NCBI GenBank assembly: GCA_030040525.1
Contig: JASHTN010000372.1
Coordinates: forward strand, 1 to 6,629
Direction of reading: 5' to 3'
From: Gammaproteobacteria bacterium
GTDB taxonomy: Bacteria; Pseudomonadota; Gammaproteobacteria; Steroidobacterales; Steroidobacteraceae
Length of the DNA: 6,629 nucleotides
The notes below the pieces were generated by a model. It had not been told where the DNA came from. It was given only the letters and a program-made list of their open reading frames with translations, and did no database searches. Shown one piece after another: positions 1 through 6,463 of this stretch (within the stretch, counting starts at the first letter, position 1; every line of letters starts with the position of its first letter). Both the position numbers and the translations under genes were made by a program.

Positions 1-140
1 GGAAGAGCAGCCTGTTCGGCGACATGCATGCCTACGGCGAGGAAGGCGTGCGCTTTTACACTCGGCAAAAGTCCGTCATGCAGCGCTGGCCGGACGCCAC
101 CCCCAAGGGCGCTGAGTTCACCATGCCGACGTCGCAGTAG
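1..140 (+). CDS. mmsA: CoA-acylating methylmalonate-semialdehyde dehydrogenase, C-terminal end (5' truncated by window)
   Basis: Reading codons from base 3, about 45 residues precede a TAG at 138-140. They include GDMHAYGEEGVRFYTRQKS followed by a short Trp/Pro tail ending in MPTSQ. This matches the C-terminal end of MmsA/IolA-type aldehyde dehydrogenases (family pattern GD..AYGK.GV.FYT..K.V..RW), where the segment contributes to the oligomerisation strands. The family oxidises methylmalonate semialdehyde or malonate semialdehyde with NAD and CoA to propionyl-CoA or acetyl-CoA in valine and inositol catabolism. It is a cytoplasmic tetramer. The catalytic cysteine and the Rossmann fold lie outside the window. 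A generic aldehyde dehydrogenase is the alternative, but the GD..AYG..GV.FYT signature favours MmsA. The gene ends 78 bases before the barrel gene and seems to have its own terminator. Confidence 0.82.
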   Translation, partial: KSSLFGDMHAYGEEGVRFYTRQKSVMQRWPDATPKGAEFTMPTSQ

Positions 141-142
141 CC

Positions 143-170
143 GCGCACTCTAGTAGACTGCGCCTCTTTC
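143..170 (+). terminator. Possible intrinsic terminator after mmsA
   Basis: Three bases after the mmsA stop, GCGCA (143-147) pairs with TGCGC (159-163). Inside this, TCT (149-151) pairs with AGA (155-157) after one C:C mismatch, leaving a 3-base loop. The stem is followed by CTCTTTC (164-170), a short and imperfect U-tract. Position and geometry fit a weak Rho-independent terminator separating mmsA from the barrel gene. The broken U-tract and the stem mismatch keep this tentative. Confidence 0.4.
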
Positions 171-218
171 AGCCGCCGCCCGCGCCGCGCGCCCGGGCAG
201 ATCCAAGGAGACCCGACG

Positions 219-800
219 ATGCGAATTCCTTCCTGGCTGTGTGCCCCGGTGGCGCTGGCAGTGGCGCTGGGTGCCTCATTGGCGGCGCACGCCGACCCGC
301 TCGGCTTCTACGTGGGCGCGGGCGTCGGCGAATCGACGGTGCAGTCCTCCGAGCTGCTGCCGCTGCAGGTGTACGAGCACCCCACGGGGTGGAAGGTGTT
401 CGCCGGCTGGCGCCCGATCCAGATGTTGGGCGCTGAGCTCGAGTACGTCGACCTCGGCAGCAAGAGCAGTACCTACTACAACGGCGCGACCGGCAGCGAC
501 TACCAGCACGCCAGCGCCAGCGCCGTCGGTGCCTTCGCCGTCGGCTACCTGCCGCAGCCGATACCGTTCCTCGACTTCTACGGCAAGGTGGGCGTCGCGA
601 GCCTGCATACCAACATCAGCAGTACCATCAACCCGAGCGGACAGGTGTTCACCGACGACACGAGCAATGCGCGCTTCGCCTACGGCGCAGGCGTAGAGGT
701 GAAATTCGGTGCGCCGGCGCTGCGCCTGGAGTACCAGGGCTTCTCCACCTCGGGCGGCGACCAGAGTCTGTTCTCGCTGGACTTCGCCTGGAATTTCTGA
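219..800 (+). CDS. Outer-membrane beta-barrel protein (OmpX/OmpA-barrel-like, porin family)
   Basis: This encodes 193 residues. The N-terminus is a clear Sec signal peptide: Arg at 2, a hydrophobic stretch of about residues 9-23, and an AHA|D cleavage site near 25/26. The mature part, about 168 residues, has the alternating aromatic/small pattern of amphipathic strands: FYVGAGVGES (30-39), GWKVFAGW followed by GAELEYVDLG, SAVGAFAVGY, DFYGKVGVAS, FAYGAGVEVKFG and ALRLEYQGFS. It ends in SLFSLDFAWNF with the terminal Phe recognised by the BAM machinery. Length and strand count suggest an 8-stranded barrel, as in OmpX, OmpW or the OmpA N-domain, with no periplasmic OmpA-like domain. The start is supported by AAGGAG at 205-210, 8 bases before ATG. 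Specific function is unknown; adhesion, stress resistance or envelope stability are typical family roles. It is probably monocistronic and converges on aceA. Confidence 0.85.
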   Translation: MRIPSWLCAPVALAVALGASLAAHADPLGFYVGAGVGESTVQSSELLPLQVYEHPTGWKVFAGWRPIQMLGAELEYVDLGSKSSTYYNGATGSDYQHASASAVGAFAVGYLPQPIPFLDFYGKVGVASLHTNISSTINPSGQVFTDDTSNARFAYGAGVEVKFGAPALRLEYQGFSTSGGDQSLFSLDFAWNF

Positions 801-811
801 CGGCGCTGCCT

Positions 812-824
812 GGCCGCCGCGGCC
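812..824. terminator. Small GC hairpin between convergent genes
   Basis: GGCCG (812-816) pairs with CGGCC (820-824) around a 3-base loop, in the 31-base gap between the stops of the barrel gene and aceA. The symmetrical position would suit a shared bidirectional terminator. However, neither strand has a U-tract after the stem, and such hairpins arise easily in GC-rich DNA. At best it is a transcription pause or Rho-assisted end. Confidence 0.22.
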
Positions 825-831
825 GTGCGGG

Positions 832-2154
832 CTAGACCGCCTTGTCGAGTCGCCGCGCGGCGGCGGTGAACTGTTGCTCCTCCGTGCTGCCGGCGAGCGC
901 GGTGATCGAGGACGTGCCGGCGGTCACGGTCTGCGTCACCGCGTCGAAGTAGCCCGCGCCCACCTCGCGCTGGTGCTTGGTGGCGGAGTAGCCGGCACTC
1001 TCGGCGGCAAACTCCGCCTGTTGCAGCGCCACGTACGCCGTCATGTGCTGCGAGCGGTAGCCGCGCGCCAGCTCGAACATCGAGTAGTTGAGCGCGTGGA
1101 AGCCGGCGAGCGTGATGAACTGGAAGCGGTAGCCCATGGCCGAGAGCTCCCGCTGGAATCGCGCGATCGTCGCATCATCGAGCTTGCGCTTCCAGTTGAA
1201 GGACGGCGAGCAGTTGTAGGCGAGGAGCTTGCCGGGGAACTTCGCGTGGATGCCCTCGGCGAACTCCCTGGCCTCCTCGAGATCGGGCCTGGCGGTCTCG
1301 CACCACACGAGGTCGGCGTACGGCGCGTAGGCGCGGCCGCGCGCGATCGCCTGCGCCATGCCGGCGCTCACCGTGAAGAACCCTTCCGAGCTGCGCCCGC
1401 GGGATGAGTCGATGAACGGCCGGTCGCGCTCGTCGACGTCCGCCGTGAGGAGCGTGGCGCCTTCCGCGTCGGTGCGCGCGATCAGCACCGTCGGCACGTT
1501 GCAGACATCCGCCGCGAGCCGCGCGGCGATCAGCTTGTTGACCGCCTCCTGGGTGGGCACCAGCACCTTGCCGCCCATGTGGCCGCACTTCTTGGCGGAC
1601 GACAGCTGGTCCTCGAAGTGCACCCCGGCCGCGCCGGCCTCGATCATCTGCTTCATCAGCTCGAAGGCATTCAGCACGCCGCCGAAGCCGGCCTCGGCAT
1701 CCGCCACGATCGGCTTCAGCCAGTCGATCGAGTCGTCGCCCTCGGCGTGGTGAATCTCATCGGCGCGGCGCAGCGTGTTGTTGATGCGCCGCACGGCCGC
1801 CGGCACCGAATCGGCCGGGTACAGCGACTGGTCGGGATACATCTCCCCGGCGAGATTCGCATCGCCCGCCACCTGCCAGCCCGAGAGATAAATCGCATCG
1901 AGCCCGGCCTTCACCTGCTGCATCGCCTGGTTGCCGGTGAGCGCGCCGAGCGCGCCGACGAACGGCTTGTCATGCAGATAACGCCAGAGCTTCTCCGCGG
2001 TGTGCCGGGCAATCGAGTGCTCGACCGCGATGGTGCCGCGCAGCCGCACCACGTCGGCAGCTTCGTAGCCGCGCGTGATGCCGCGCCAGCGCGGGCTTTC
2101 GCGCCAGGCGTGGCGCAGCTCGTCGGCGGTCGGCAGGCTTCTGGTGACGTTCAT
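832..2154 (-). CDS. aceA: Isocitrate lyase
   Basis: The 440-residue product cleaves isocitrate to glyoxylate and succinate, the first step of the glyoxylate bypass, in the cytoplasm as a TIM-barrel tetramer. The family signature KKCGHMGGKVLVPT is intact at 188-201 with catalytic Cys190. Other landmarks are SGWQVAGDAN (91-100), the Mg-binding segment ADAEAGFGG with Asp152, HFEDQ (179-183), ARTDA (226-230), NCSPSFNW (314-321) and TLAGFH (348-353). GTSSITALAGSTEEQQF near the C-terminus is also typical, and is followed by a tail of about 11 residues that the E. coli enzyme lacks. The loop before SEGFF seems two residues longer than in E. coli (from memory). These features place it with the short proteobacterial AceA (about 430-440 residues), not methylisocitrate lyase, which is about 300 residues with KRCGH. 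The start has GAGAGG 9 bases upstream. It lies 28 bases after aceB on the same strand, so it is probably co-transcribed. No aceK follows. Confidence 0.97.
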   Translation of the reverse strand: MNVTRSLPTADELRHAWRESPRWRGITRGYEAADVVRLRGTIAVEHSIARHTAEKLWRYLHDKPFVGALGALTGNQAMQQVKAGLDAIYLSGWQVAGDANLAGEMYPDQSLYPADSVPAAVRRINNTLRRADEIHHAEGDDSIDWLKPIVADAEAGFGGVLNAFELMKQMIEAGAAGVHFEDQLSSAKKCGHMGGKVLVPTQEAVNKLIAARLAADVCNVPTVLIARTDAEGATLLTADVDERDRPFIDSSRGRSSEGFFTVSAGMAQAIARGRAYAPYADLVWCETARPDLEEAREFAEGIHAKFPGKLLAYNCSPSFNWKRKLDDATIARFQRELSAMGYRFQFITLAGFHALNYSMFELARGYRSQHMTAYVALQQAEFAAESAGYSATKHQREVGAGYFDAVTQTVTAGTSSITALAGSTEEQQFTAAARRLDKAV

Positions 2155-2182
2155 GCAGGTACGCCTCTCTCGCTTGCGCCGC

Positions 2183-3844
2183 TCAGCCGAGCAGCTCGTA
2201 GGCCGGCAGCGTCAGGAACTCGTCGAATTCCTCCGCCTTGGTCATCTGCTCGAACAGCCGCGCGGCGCTCGGAAACACCCCGTTCGTCAGCCGCACCGCA
2301 CCTACCTCGTCGTGGATGCGGTCGAGCTCGGCCGACAGCAGCGCATCGAAACGCTCCACCGTGATCGCGGCGCCGTCGCTGGTGCGGGCGCCGTGGTGCA
2401 GCCACTGCCAGAGCTGTGCGCGGCAGATCTCCGCGGTGGCGGCGTCCTCCATGAGGTGATAGAGCGGCACGCACCCCTGGCCGCGCAGCCAGGATTCCAG
2501 GTACTGGACGCCGACGCGGATGCACCCGCGGAGGCCGGCCTCGGTGATCTGCCCGTCGGGCACGGCGAGCAGGTCGGCGGGCGTCACGTGCACGTCGGTG
2601 CGCAGCACCTCGAGCTGGTTCGGTCCGCGCATCACCTCATCGAACGGCTCCCGGGCGATCGTCGCGAGCCCGGGGTGCGCAATCCAGGTGCCGTCGTGTC
2701 CCGCGCGCGCTTCACGCAGCTTGTCAGCGCGTACCCGGGCCATCGCCGCCTCATTCGCCGCCGGGTCGTCGCGGATCGGGATCTGCGCGGCCATGCCGCC
2801 CATCGCATGCGCGCCGCGGCGGTGGCAGGTGCGGATCAGCAGGTCCACATAGGATTTCAGGAAGTGCCGCTCCATGGTCACCTGAGCGCGGTCCGGCAGC
2901 AGGAAGTCCCGCCGCCGGCGGAATTTCTTGATGAAGCTGAAGATATAGTCCCAGCGGCCGCAGTTGAGCCCGGCACAGTGCTCGCGCAGCTCGTAGAGAA
3001 TCTCGTCCATCTCAAACGCCGCGAGGATGGTCTCGATCAGCACCGTGGCCCTGATGGTGCCGCGCGGCAGCCCGAGCGCGTCCTGCGCCGCGATGAACAC
3101 GTCGTTCCACAGCCGCGCCTCGAGATGGCTCTCGAGCTTGGGCAGATAGAAATAGGGACCGGTGCCGCGCCGCGCGAGCGCCTCGTGGTTGTTGGCGAGG
3201 AACAGGGCGAAATCGAACAGCGCCCCCGACACCGCCTCGCCGTTGACGCGCACGTGCTTCTCCGGCAGGTGCCAGCCCCGCGGCCGCACGATCAGGGTCG
3301 CGGTACGCGTGGCGAGGCGGTAGACCTTGGAGGTCGCCGGATCCTCATAGCTGATGGTGCGCCGCACGGCGTCCGCGAGATTCACCTGGCCGGCGACCAG
3401 GTTCTCCCAGGTCGGCGCGCAGGCGTCCTCGAAGTCGGCCATGAACGTCTGCACCGGCGCGTTCAGCGCGTTGATGATCATCTTGCGGTCGACGGGACCG
3501 GTGATCTCCACGCGCCGGTCGGCGAGATCCGCCGGCACGGGCGCGATGCGCCACTGCCCGGCGCGCACCTCCGCGGTCTGCTCGAGGAAGCGGGGCAGCT
3601 CCCCGCCGTCGAGCTCCTCCTGGCGCCGCGCGCGCGCGGCGAGCAGCTCCAGCCGCCGCGCATTGAAGCGCCGGTGCAGGCTCGCGAGCAGCTGCAGCGC
3701 GAGCGGCGTGAGCGCCTCCGCGGAGCGCGGCACGGCGGGCCCGAAGATCTCGACCCGGGGTCCCCCCGGCGCGCGCGAATAGGCGGGCTCGGGATGCGGC
3801 CCGGAGGACGCGGGCCGCTGCTCGTGCGCCGGAACGTTCATCAT
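2183..3844 (-). CDS. aceB: Malate synthase A
   Basis: The product condenses glyoxylate with acetyl-CoA to malate, the second step of the glyoxylate bypass. From the chosen ATG it has 553 residues; E. coli AceB has about 533. The family signature REHCAGLNCGRWDYIF is at 287-302. Mg ligands are expected at Glu271 (LIETI) and Asp299 (WDY); their spacing of 28 matches the E. coli enzyme as I recall it. Arg187 (RPRGWHLPEKH) and Asp467 (MEDAATAE) correspond to the catalytic Arg and general-base Asp. VEITGPVDRKMIINALNAP, MADFEDACAP, HDGTWIAHPGLA and the C-terminal LTLPAYELLG are further A-isoform hallmarks; the G isoform is over 700 residues. A longer frame opens at a TTG (3865), but the predicted transcript would begin near there, so ATG 3844 is preferred; ATG 3841 is equally possible. 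No strong Shine-Dalgarno is visible. It is the first gene of the aceBA operon, divergent from the regulator. Confidence 0.96.
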   Translation of the reverse strand: MMNVPAHEQRPASSGPHPEPAYSRAPGGPRVEIFGPAVPRSAEALTPLALQLLASLHRRFNARRLELLAARARRQEELDGGELPRFLEQTAEVRAGQWRIAPVPADLADRRVEITGPVDRKMIINALNAPVQTFMADFEDACAPTWENLVAGQVNLADAVRRTISYEDPATSKVYRLATRTATLIVRPRGWHLPEKHVRVNGEAVSGALFDFALFLANNHEALARRGTGPYFYLPKLESHLEARLWNDVFIAAQDALGLPRGTIRATVLIETILAAFEMDEILYELREHCAGLNCGRWDYIFSFIKKFRRRRDFLLPDRAQVTMERHFLKSYVDLLIRTCHRRGAHAMGGMAAQIPIRDDPAANEAAMARVRADKLREARAGHDGTWIAHPGLATIAREPFDEVMRGPNQLEVLRTDVHVTPADLLAVPDGQITEAGLRGCIRVGVQYLESWLRGQGCVPLYHLMEDAATAEICRAQLWQWLHHGARTSDGAAITVERFDALLSAELDRIHDEVGAVRLTNGVFPSAARLFEQMTKAEEFDEFLTLPAYELLG

Positions 3845-3870
3845 TGCAGCATAAGCCGCCGGCAACGAAA

Positions 3871-3899
3871 ATTTGACTGAATAAACTTAACGTTGTTAA
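3871..3899 (-). promoter_or_regulatory. Candidate sigma-70 promoter for aceBA
   Basis: On the minus strand, TTAACA (3899-3894, 5 of 6 matches to TTGACA) is followed after 17 bases by TCAAAT (3876-3871, 4 of 6 matches to TATAAT). Initiation would fall near 3864, giving a leader of about 20 bases before the aceB ATG at 3844. The region is the only clearly AT-rich stretch nearby. It is inferred from consensus matching only. Confidence 0.5.
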
Positions 3900-3900
3900 T
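3873..3900 (+). promoter_or_regulatory. Candidate sigma-70 promoter for the divergent regulator gene
   Basis: TTGACT (3873-3878, 5 of 6 matches to the -35 consensus) is followed after 16 bases by GTTAAT (3895-3900, 4 of 6 matches to the -10). Initiation near 3907 would leave a leader of about 27 bases containing the TGAGG ribosome site at 3923-3927. It overlaps the opposite-strand promoter almost completely, so the two polymerases should compete. Confidence 0.45.
3887..3899. promoter_or_regulatory. Perfect inverted repeat TTAAC-N3-GTTAA, candidate operator
   Basis: TTAAC (3887-3891), GTT, GTTAA (3895-3899) is a perfect 5-base dyad. It overlaps the proposed -35 of aceBA (3894-3899) and the -10 of the regulator gene (3895-3900). 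A dimeric HTH protein bound here could block both promoters at once, giving repression of aceBA and autoregulation. Short AT-rich dyads can occur by chance in promoters, and no second copy was seen in this window. Confidence 0.4.
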
Positions 3901-3933
3901 TTCACAAGCGGTAGGACGTCTCTGAGGCACCCC

Positions 3934-5478
3934 ATGGCGGAGCTCCTGCGCAAGGGCCATTTTCTCGGCGCCAAGCTGCGCGCGCTGCGCAGGCGCAACG
4001 GGCTGACGCTGGAGGAGCTCTCCGTGCGCTGCATTCAGCGCAACGCCCGCCTCGGGCCCTCCGTCTCCTACCTCAGCATGATCGAGAGCGGCAAACGTAC
4101 CCCGTCGGCCGCCCTCCTCGAGCTGCTCGCGGCGATCTTCCAGCGCTCGCCGGCGTGGTTCCTCGACGAGAGCGCGGAGGTGCCGCCCGCAGCCCCCGCC
4201 GCCGCCGGGGCCGCGCGCCTTCCGCTCGAGCCGGCGTTCCTCTTCTCCCGCAGCCTGCTGCAGGCGGCGATTCCTGAATTGCTTGCGCAGACCGGTACTT
4301 CGGGACGGCAGTTCGCGAACCTCCTGATCCGTTCCCACCAGGAGATGTCGCACAACGACTTTCCGGACCTGGAGCGCGCCGCCGACAGTGTCGGCGAGCG
4401 GCGCTTCCCGCTGTCGGTGGAGGATCTCAGCCGGCTGTGCCGCAGGCACGGCCTCGAGATCCGCTGGTTCGAGCGCAAGCCGGTGCTGGCGCGCGACAAG
4501 GACCGCGAAGTGCGCAGCATGGTGCGCTCGTTCTTCGAGGCGCCCAATGCGGTGTACGCGAACCGCGCGCTGCAGTCCGATCCGGCGCGGCTCAAGTTCG
4601 ACCTGGCCGCGCACATCGCCCACAAGGTGCTGCACGGCGGCGACGGCCTGAAATCCGCCCACGCCACCGGTGGCGAGATGGGCGGCAGTCCCGAGGGCGG
4701 CTCGAGCGGCGTCGGCATGAACGCCCAGGACGTGCTGCACGCGTGGCGCGACTTCGAATGCAGCTTCTTCGCCGGAGCGCTGCTGTGTCCCAGGGTGCCG
4801 TTCCGCCGCTTCCTGGCACACGAGCGCTACCGCGTCGGGCCGGCCGTCAAGCTCGAGCTCACGCCGGCGGTCGTCATGCGGCGCATGACCAAAGTCTCCC
4901 CCTACCCTTACTGGCATTTCTTCGATGCGTATCCGCCGGGCTACCTGCGCGCGGTCTACCGCGGCAACGGCATTCCGCTGCCATGGGGCAACCTGGCGCA
5001 GGTCAGCGACCCGTGCCCGAACTGGGCGGTGTTCCGCATGATCGACGCCGAGCACGGTGCCTCGGACTCGCAGATCTCGGTGTTGCGCGACAACGAGCAG
5101 TCGCTCCTGTACTGCTGCCACTCGATGCGGGTGCGCGACATGGCCGGTAACCCGCACGTGCTGTCGGTCGGCGTCGACCTCGCCCCGGTGCTCGCCTCCA
5201 ACGGCGTGGTGCACGAGCCGCTCATCGACGGCATCCTGCGCGAGTGCCTGCACCGCAGCGGCGAGGCGCGCATCCCCAAGACGGCCGCCCAGGCCCTCGG
5301 TGCGGTCGCGAACGTGCTCAATATCGCCTGGATCGAGGAGGCGCTCGCCCAGCCGGCGCGCATCATCTGTCCGCGCAGCGCCTGCTGCCCGCGTCCCGAG
5401 CGCTGCGCCGGGGCGCGCCCGCGCCCGTCCCGCGCGCGCGAGATCGCCGACGTGCGCGACGAGATTCTCGGACGCTGA
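3934..5478 (+). CDS. Xre-family transcriptional regulator, DUF3612/RamB-ScfR-like, probable regulator of aceBA
   Basis: The protein has 514 residues. An Xre-type HTH occupies about residues 10-78: KLRALRRRNGLTLEELS, then the recognition region SVSYLSMIESGKRTPS (43-58). An Ala/Pro linker (82-95) leads to a large effector-type region. AHIAHKVLH (226-234) looks like the ImmA/IrrE motif HELGHxxLH with the first His and the catalytic Glu lost, so proteolysis is unlikely. NAQDVLHAWRDFECSFFAGALLCP (263-286) resembles the helix after that motif in IrrE-like proteins. Other blocks are SPYPYWHFFDAYPPG (322-336), RGNGIPLPWGN (343-353) and PCPNWAVFRMI (360-370). Cysteines 479, 484, 485 and 491 recall the C-terminal CxxC..C signature of ScfR/RamB/PrpR regulators. 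From memory the overall pattern fits DUF3612 proteins beside aceBA in gammaproteobacteria. RamB of Corynebacterium controls aceA and aceB. The ATG has TGAGG 6 bases upstream. Whether it represses or activates, and its effector (perhaps acyl-CoA), cannot be read here. Confidence 0.85.
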   Translation: MAELLRKGHFLGAKLRALRRRNGLTLEELSVRCIQRNARLGPSVSYLSMIESGKRTPSAALLELLAAIFQRSPAWFLDESAEVPPAAPAAAGAARLPLEPAFLFSRSLLQAAIPELLAQTGTSGRQFANLLIRSHQEMSHNDFPDLERAADSVGERRFPLSVEDLSRLCRRHGLEIRWFERKPVLARDKDREVRSMVRSFFEAPNAVYANRALQSDPARLKFDLAAHIAHKVLHGGDGLKSAHATGGEMGGSPEGGSSGVGMNAQDVLHAWRDFECSFFAGALLCPRVPFRRFLAHERYRVGPAVKLELTPAVVMRRMTKVSPYPYWHFFDAYPPGYLRAVYRGNGIPLPWGNLAQVSDPCPNWAVFRMIDAEHGASDSQISVLRDNEQSLLYCCHSMRVRDMAGNPHVLSVGVDLAPVLASNGVVHEPLIDGILRECLHRSGEARIPKTAAQALGAVANVLNIAWIEEALAQPARIICPRSACCPRPERCAGARPRPSRAREIADVRDEILGR

Positions 5479-5479
5479 A

Positions 5480-5499
5480 TGCGCATGCCGCGTGCGCAT
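5480..5499. repeat. Two TGCGCAT copies 13 bases apart upstream of the DUF1684 gene
   Basis: TGCGCAT occurs at 5480-5486 and 5493-5499, and a related ACGCAT follows at 5501-5506. The first copy is part of the perfect 8-base palindrome ATGCGCAT (5479-5486). They lie between the regulator stop and the next start, just upstream of the -10-like hexamer. They could be a protein-binding site, or chance repetition in a GC-rich gap. Confidence 0.3.
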
Positions 5500-5505
5500 A
5501 ACGCA

Positions 5506-5511
5506 TAAAAT
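5506..5511 (+). promoter_or_regulatory. Candidate -10 element TAAAAT directly before the DUF1684 start
   Basis: TAAAAT matches TATAAT in 5 of 6 positions and ends 6 bases before the ATG at 5518. Initiation about 7 bases downstream would fall on or next to that ATG, giving a leaderless message. No convincing -35 hexamer lies 16-18 bases upstream, and no Shine-Dalgarno is visible before the ATG. Confidence 0.35.
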
Positions 5512-5517
5512 GGGCTC

Positions 5518-6450
5518 ATGTATCGCCCTCGAGACCCGCACCGGCGTCCGCTGCTCCTCGCCCTGGCGGCAGCGCTCGTGCTGTCGGTGCCGCGCCCGGC
5601 GCCCGCCGCAGACGCCGAGACATCGGATGTGCTCGCCTGGCGCGCGCAGCGCCTGGCCTCACTCACCAGCGACAGCGGCTGGCTGACGCTCGCGGGGCTC
5701 TACTGGCTCAAGCCCGGAGACAACACCTTCGGCCGCGCCGCGGGCAATGCGCTCACTCTCGACAGCCCCGCGCTCGCCCCGACCGCCGGCTCGTTCGTGC
5801 TCAGCGGACGCGAGGTGCGCTTTGTCGCGCGCCCGGGGAGCGGCGTCACGCACGAGGGCGCACCGGTGGGCACGCTTGAGCTCGTCTCGGACGCGCACGG
5901 CGAGCCCACGGTGCTCGCGAGCGGTACGCTGCGCTTCTTCGTCATCGAGCGGGTCGGGCACCTCGGCGTCAGGGTGCGCGATCTCGACAATCCGCACCGC
6001 CGCAATTTTCGCGGCCTCGAGTACTTTCCGGTCAGCCTCGAGTGGGCGGTCCATGCGCGTTTCGAGCGCTATGTGCCCGCGCGGCGCGTCAAGATCATGA
6101 ACATCCTCGGCATGGAGGACGAGATGCCCTCGCCGGGCGCCGTGGTGTTCAGCAAAGCCGGCCGCGAGTGGCGACTCGACACGGTGCTCGAGGAGCCCGG
6201 CGACCGGCAGCTGTTCATCATGTTCGCGGACGCAACCAGCGGACACGAGACCTACGGTGCCGGGCGCTTTCTCTACTTCCCCATGCCGCAGGGCGACACC
6301 GTAGTGGTGGATTTCAACAAGGCGTACAACCCGCCCTGTGCCTTGAACGACTTCGCCACCTGTCCGCTGCCGCCCTACCAGAATCGCCTGCAGCTGCGGG
6401 TCGATGCCGGCGAGAAGACTTACGCGGGCGCGCCCGCGCATCACCCCTGA
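5518..6450 (+). CDS. Exported DUF1684 domain protein
   Basis: The protein has 310 residues. An N-terminal signal peptide is evident: Arg-rich residues 3-10, hydrophobic core LLLALAAALVLSV (12-24) and an Ala-rich cleavage region near APAA|D (about 31). There is no canonical twin-arginine motif and no lipobox. The rest matches the DUF1684 family in order: WLTLAGLYWLKPGDNTFG (55-72), RDLDNPHRRNFRGLEYFP (154-171), TYGAGRFLYFP (245-255), NPPCALNDFATCPLPP (271-286), QNRLQLRVDAGEK (288-300). Cys274 and Cys282 in the fourth block are family-typical and could form a disulfide after export. DUF1684 proteins are widespread and mostly uncharacterised, so no reaction is assigned. The start is 39 bases after the regulator stop and lacks a Shine-Dalgarno, so it may be translated leaderless from its own promoter. 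The neighbour downstream starts after 13 bases, suggesting co-transcription. Confidence 0.85.
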   Translation: MYRPRDPHRRPLLLALAAALVLSVPRPAPAADAETSDVLAWRAQRLASLTSDSGWLTLAGLYWLKPGDNTFGRAAGNALTLDSPALAPTAGSFVLSGREVRFVARPGSGVTHEGAPVGTLELVSDAHGEPTVLASGTLRFFVIERVGHLGVRVRDLDNPHRRNFRGLEYFPVSLEWAVHARFERYVPARRVKIMNILGMEDEMPSPGAVVFSKAGREWRLDTVLEEPGDRQLFIMFADATSGHETYGAGRFLYFPMPQGDTVVVDFNKAYNPPCALNDFATCPLPPYQNRLQLRVDAGEKTYAGAPAHHP

Positions 6451-6463
6451 AGGGTTGGCAAGC

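Noticed and set aside
171..200. GC-rich palindromic-looking stretch upstream of the barrel gene as an operator or hairpin
   Set aside because: The CCGCC/GCGCGC composition gives many overlapping partial pairings but no single well-defined dyad, so nothing specific can be claimed.
226..234. Active zinc metalloprotease motif in the regulator (residue numbers of the 3934-5478 product)
   Set aside because: The segment reads AHIAHKVLH; the first metal His and the catalytic Glu of HExxH are missing, so proteolytic activity is not supported.
709..1407. A 232-residue + strand frame overlapping the barrel gene end and antisense to aceA
   Set aside because: The isocitrate lyase frame is unmistakable, and this product is Arg/Gly/Leu-rich with no motif, a product of GC bias.
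2075..3880. A 601-residue open frame on the + strand antisense to aceB
   Set aside because: It overlaps the strongly identified malate synthase almost completely and has an Arg/Gly/Pro/His-rich composition without recognisable motifs. Long antisense frames are expected in GC-rich coding DNA.
5510..5512. ATG at 5510 as an alternative start for the gene downstream of the regulator
   Set aside because: It is out of frame with the DUF1684 reading frame and forms part of the -10-like sequence.
3841..5541. A 566-residue open frame on the minus strand antisense to the regulator
   Set aside because: It runs opposite the HTH regulator, which shows real domain motifs. Its own translation is low-complexity Arg/Ala/Val/Gly sequence, and it would also run through the aceB promoter region.
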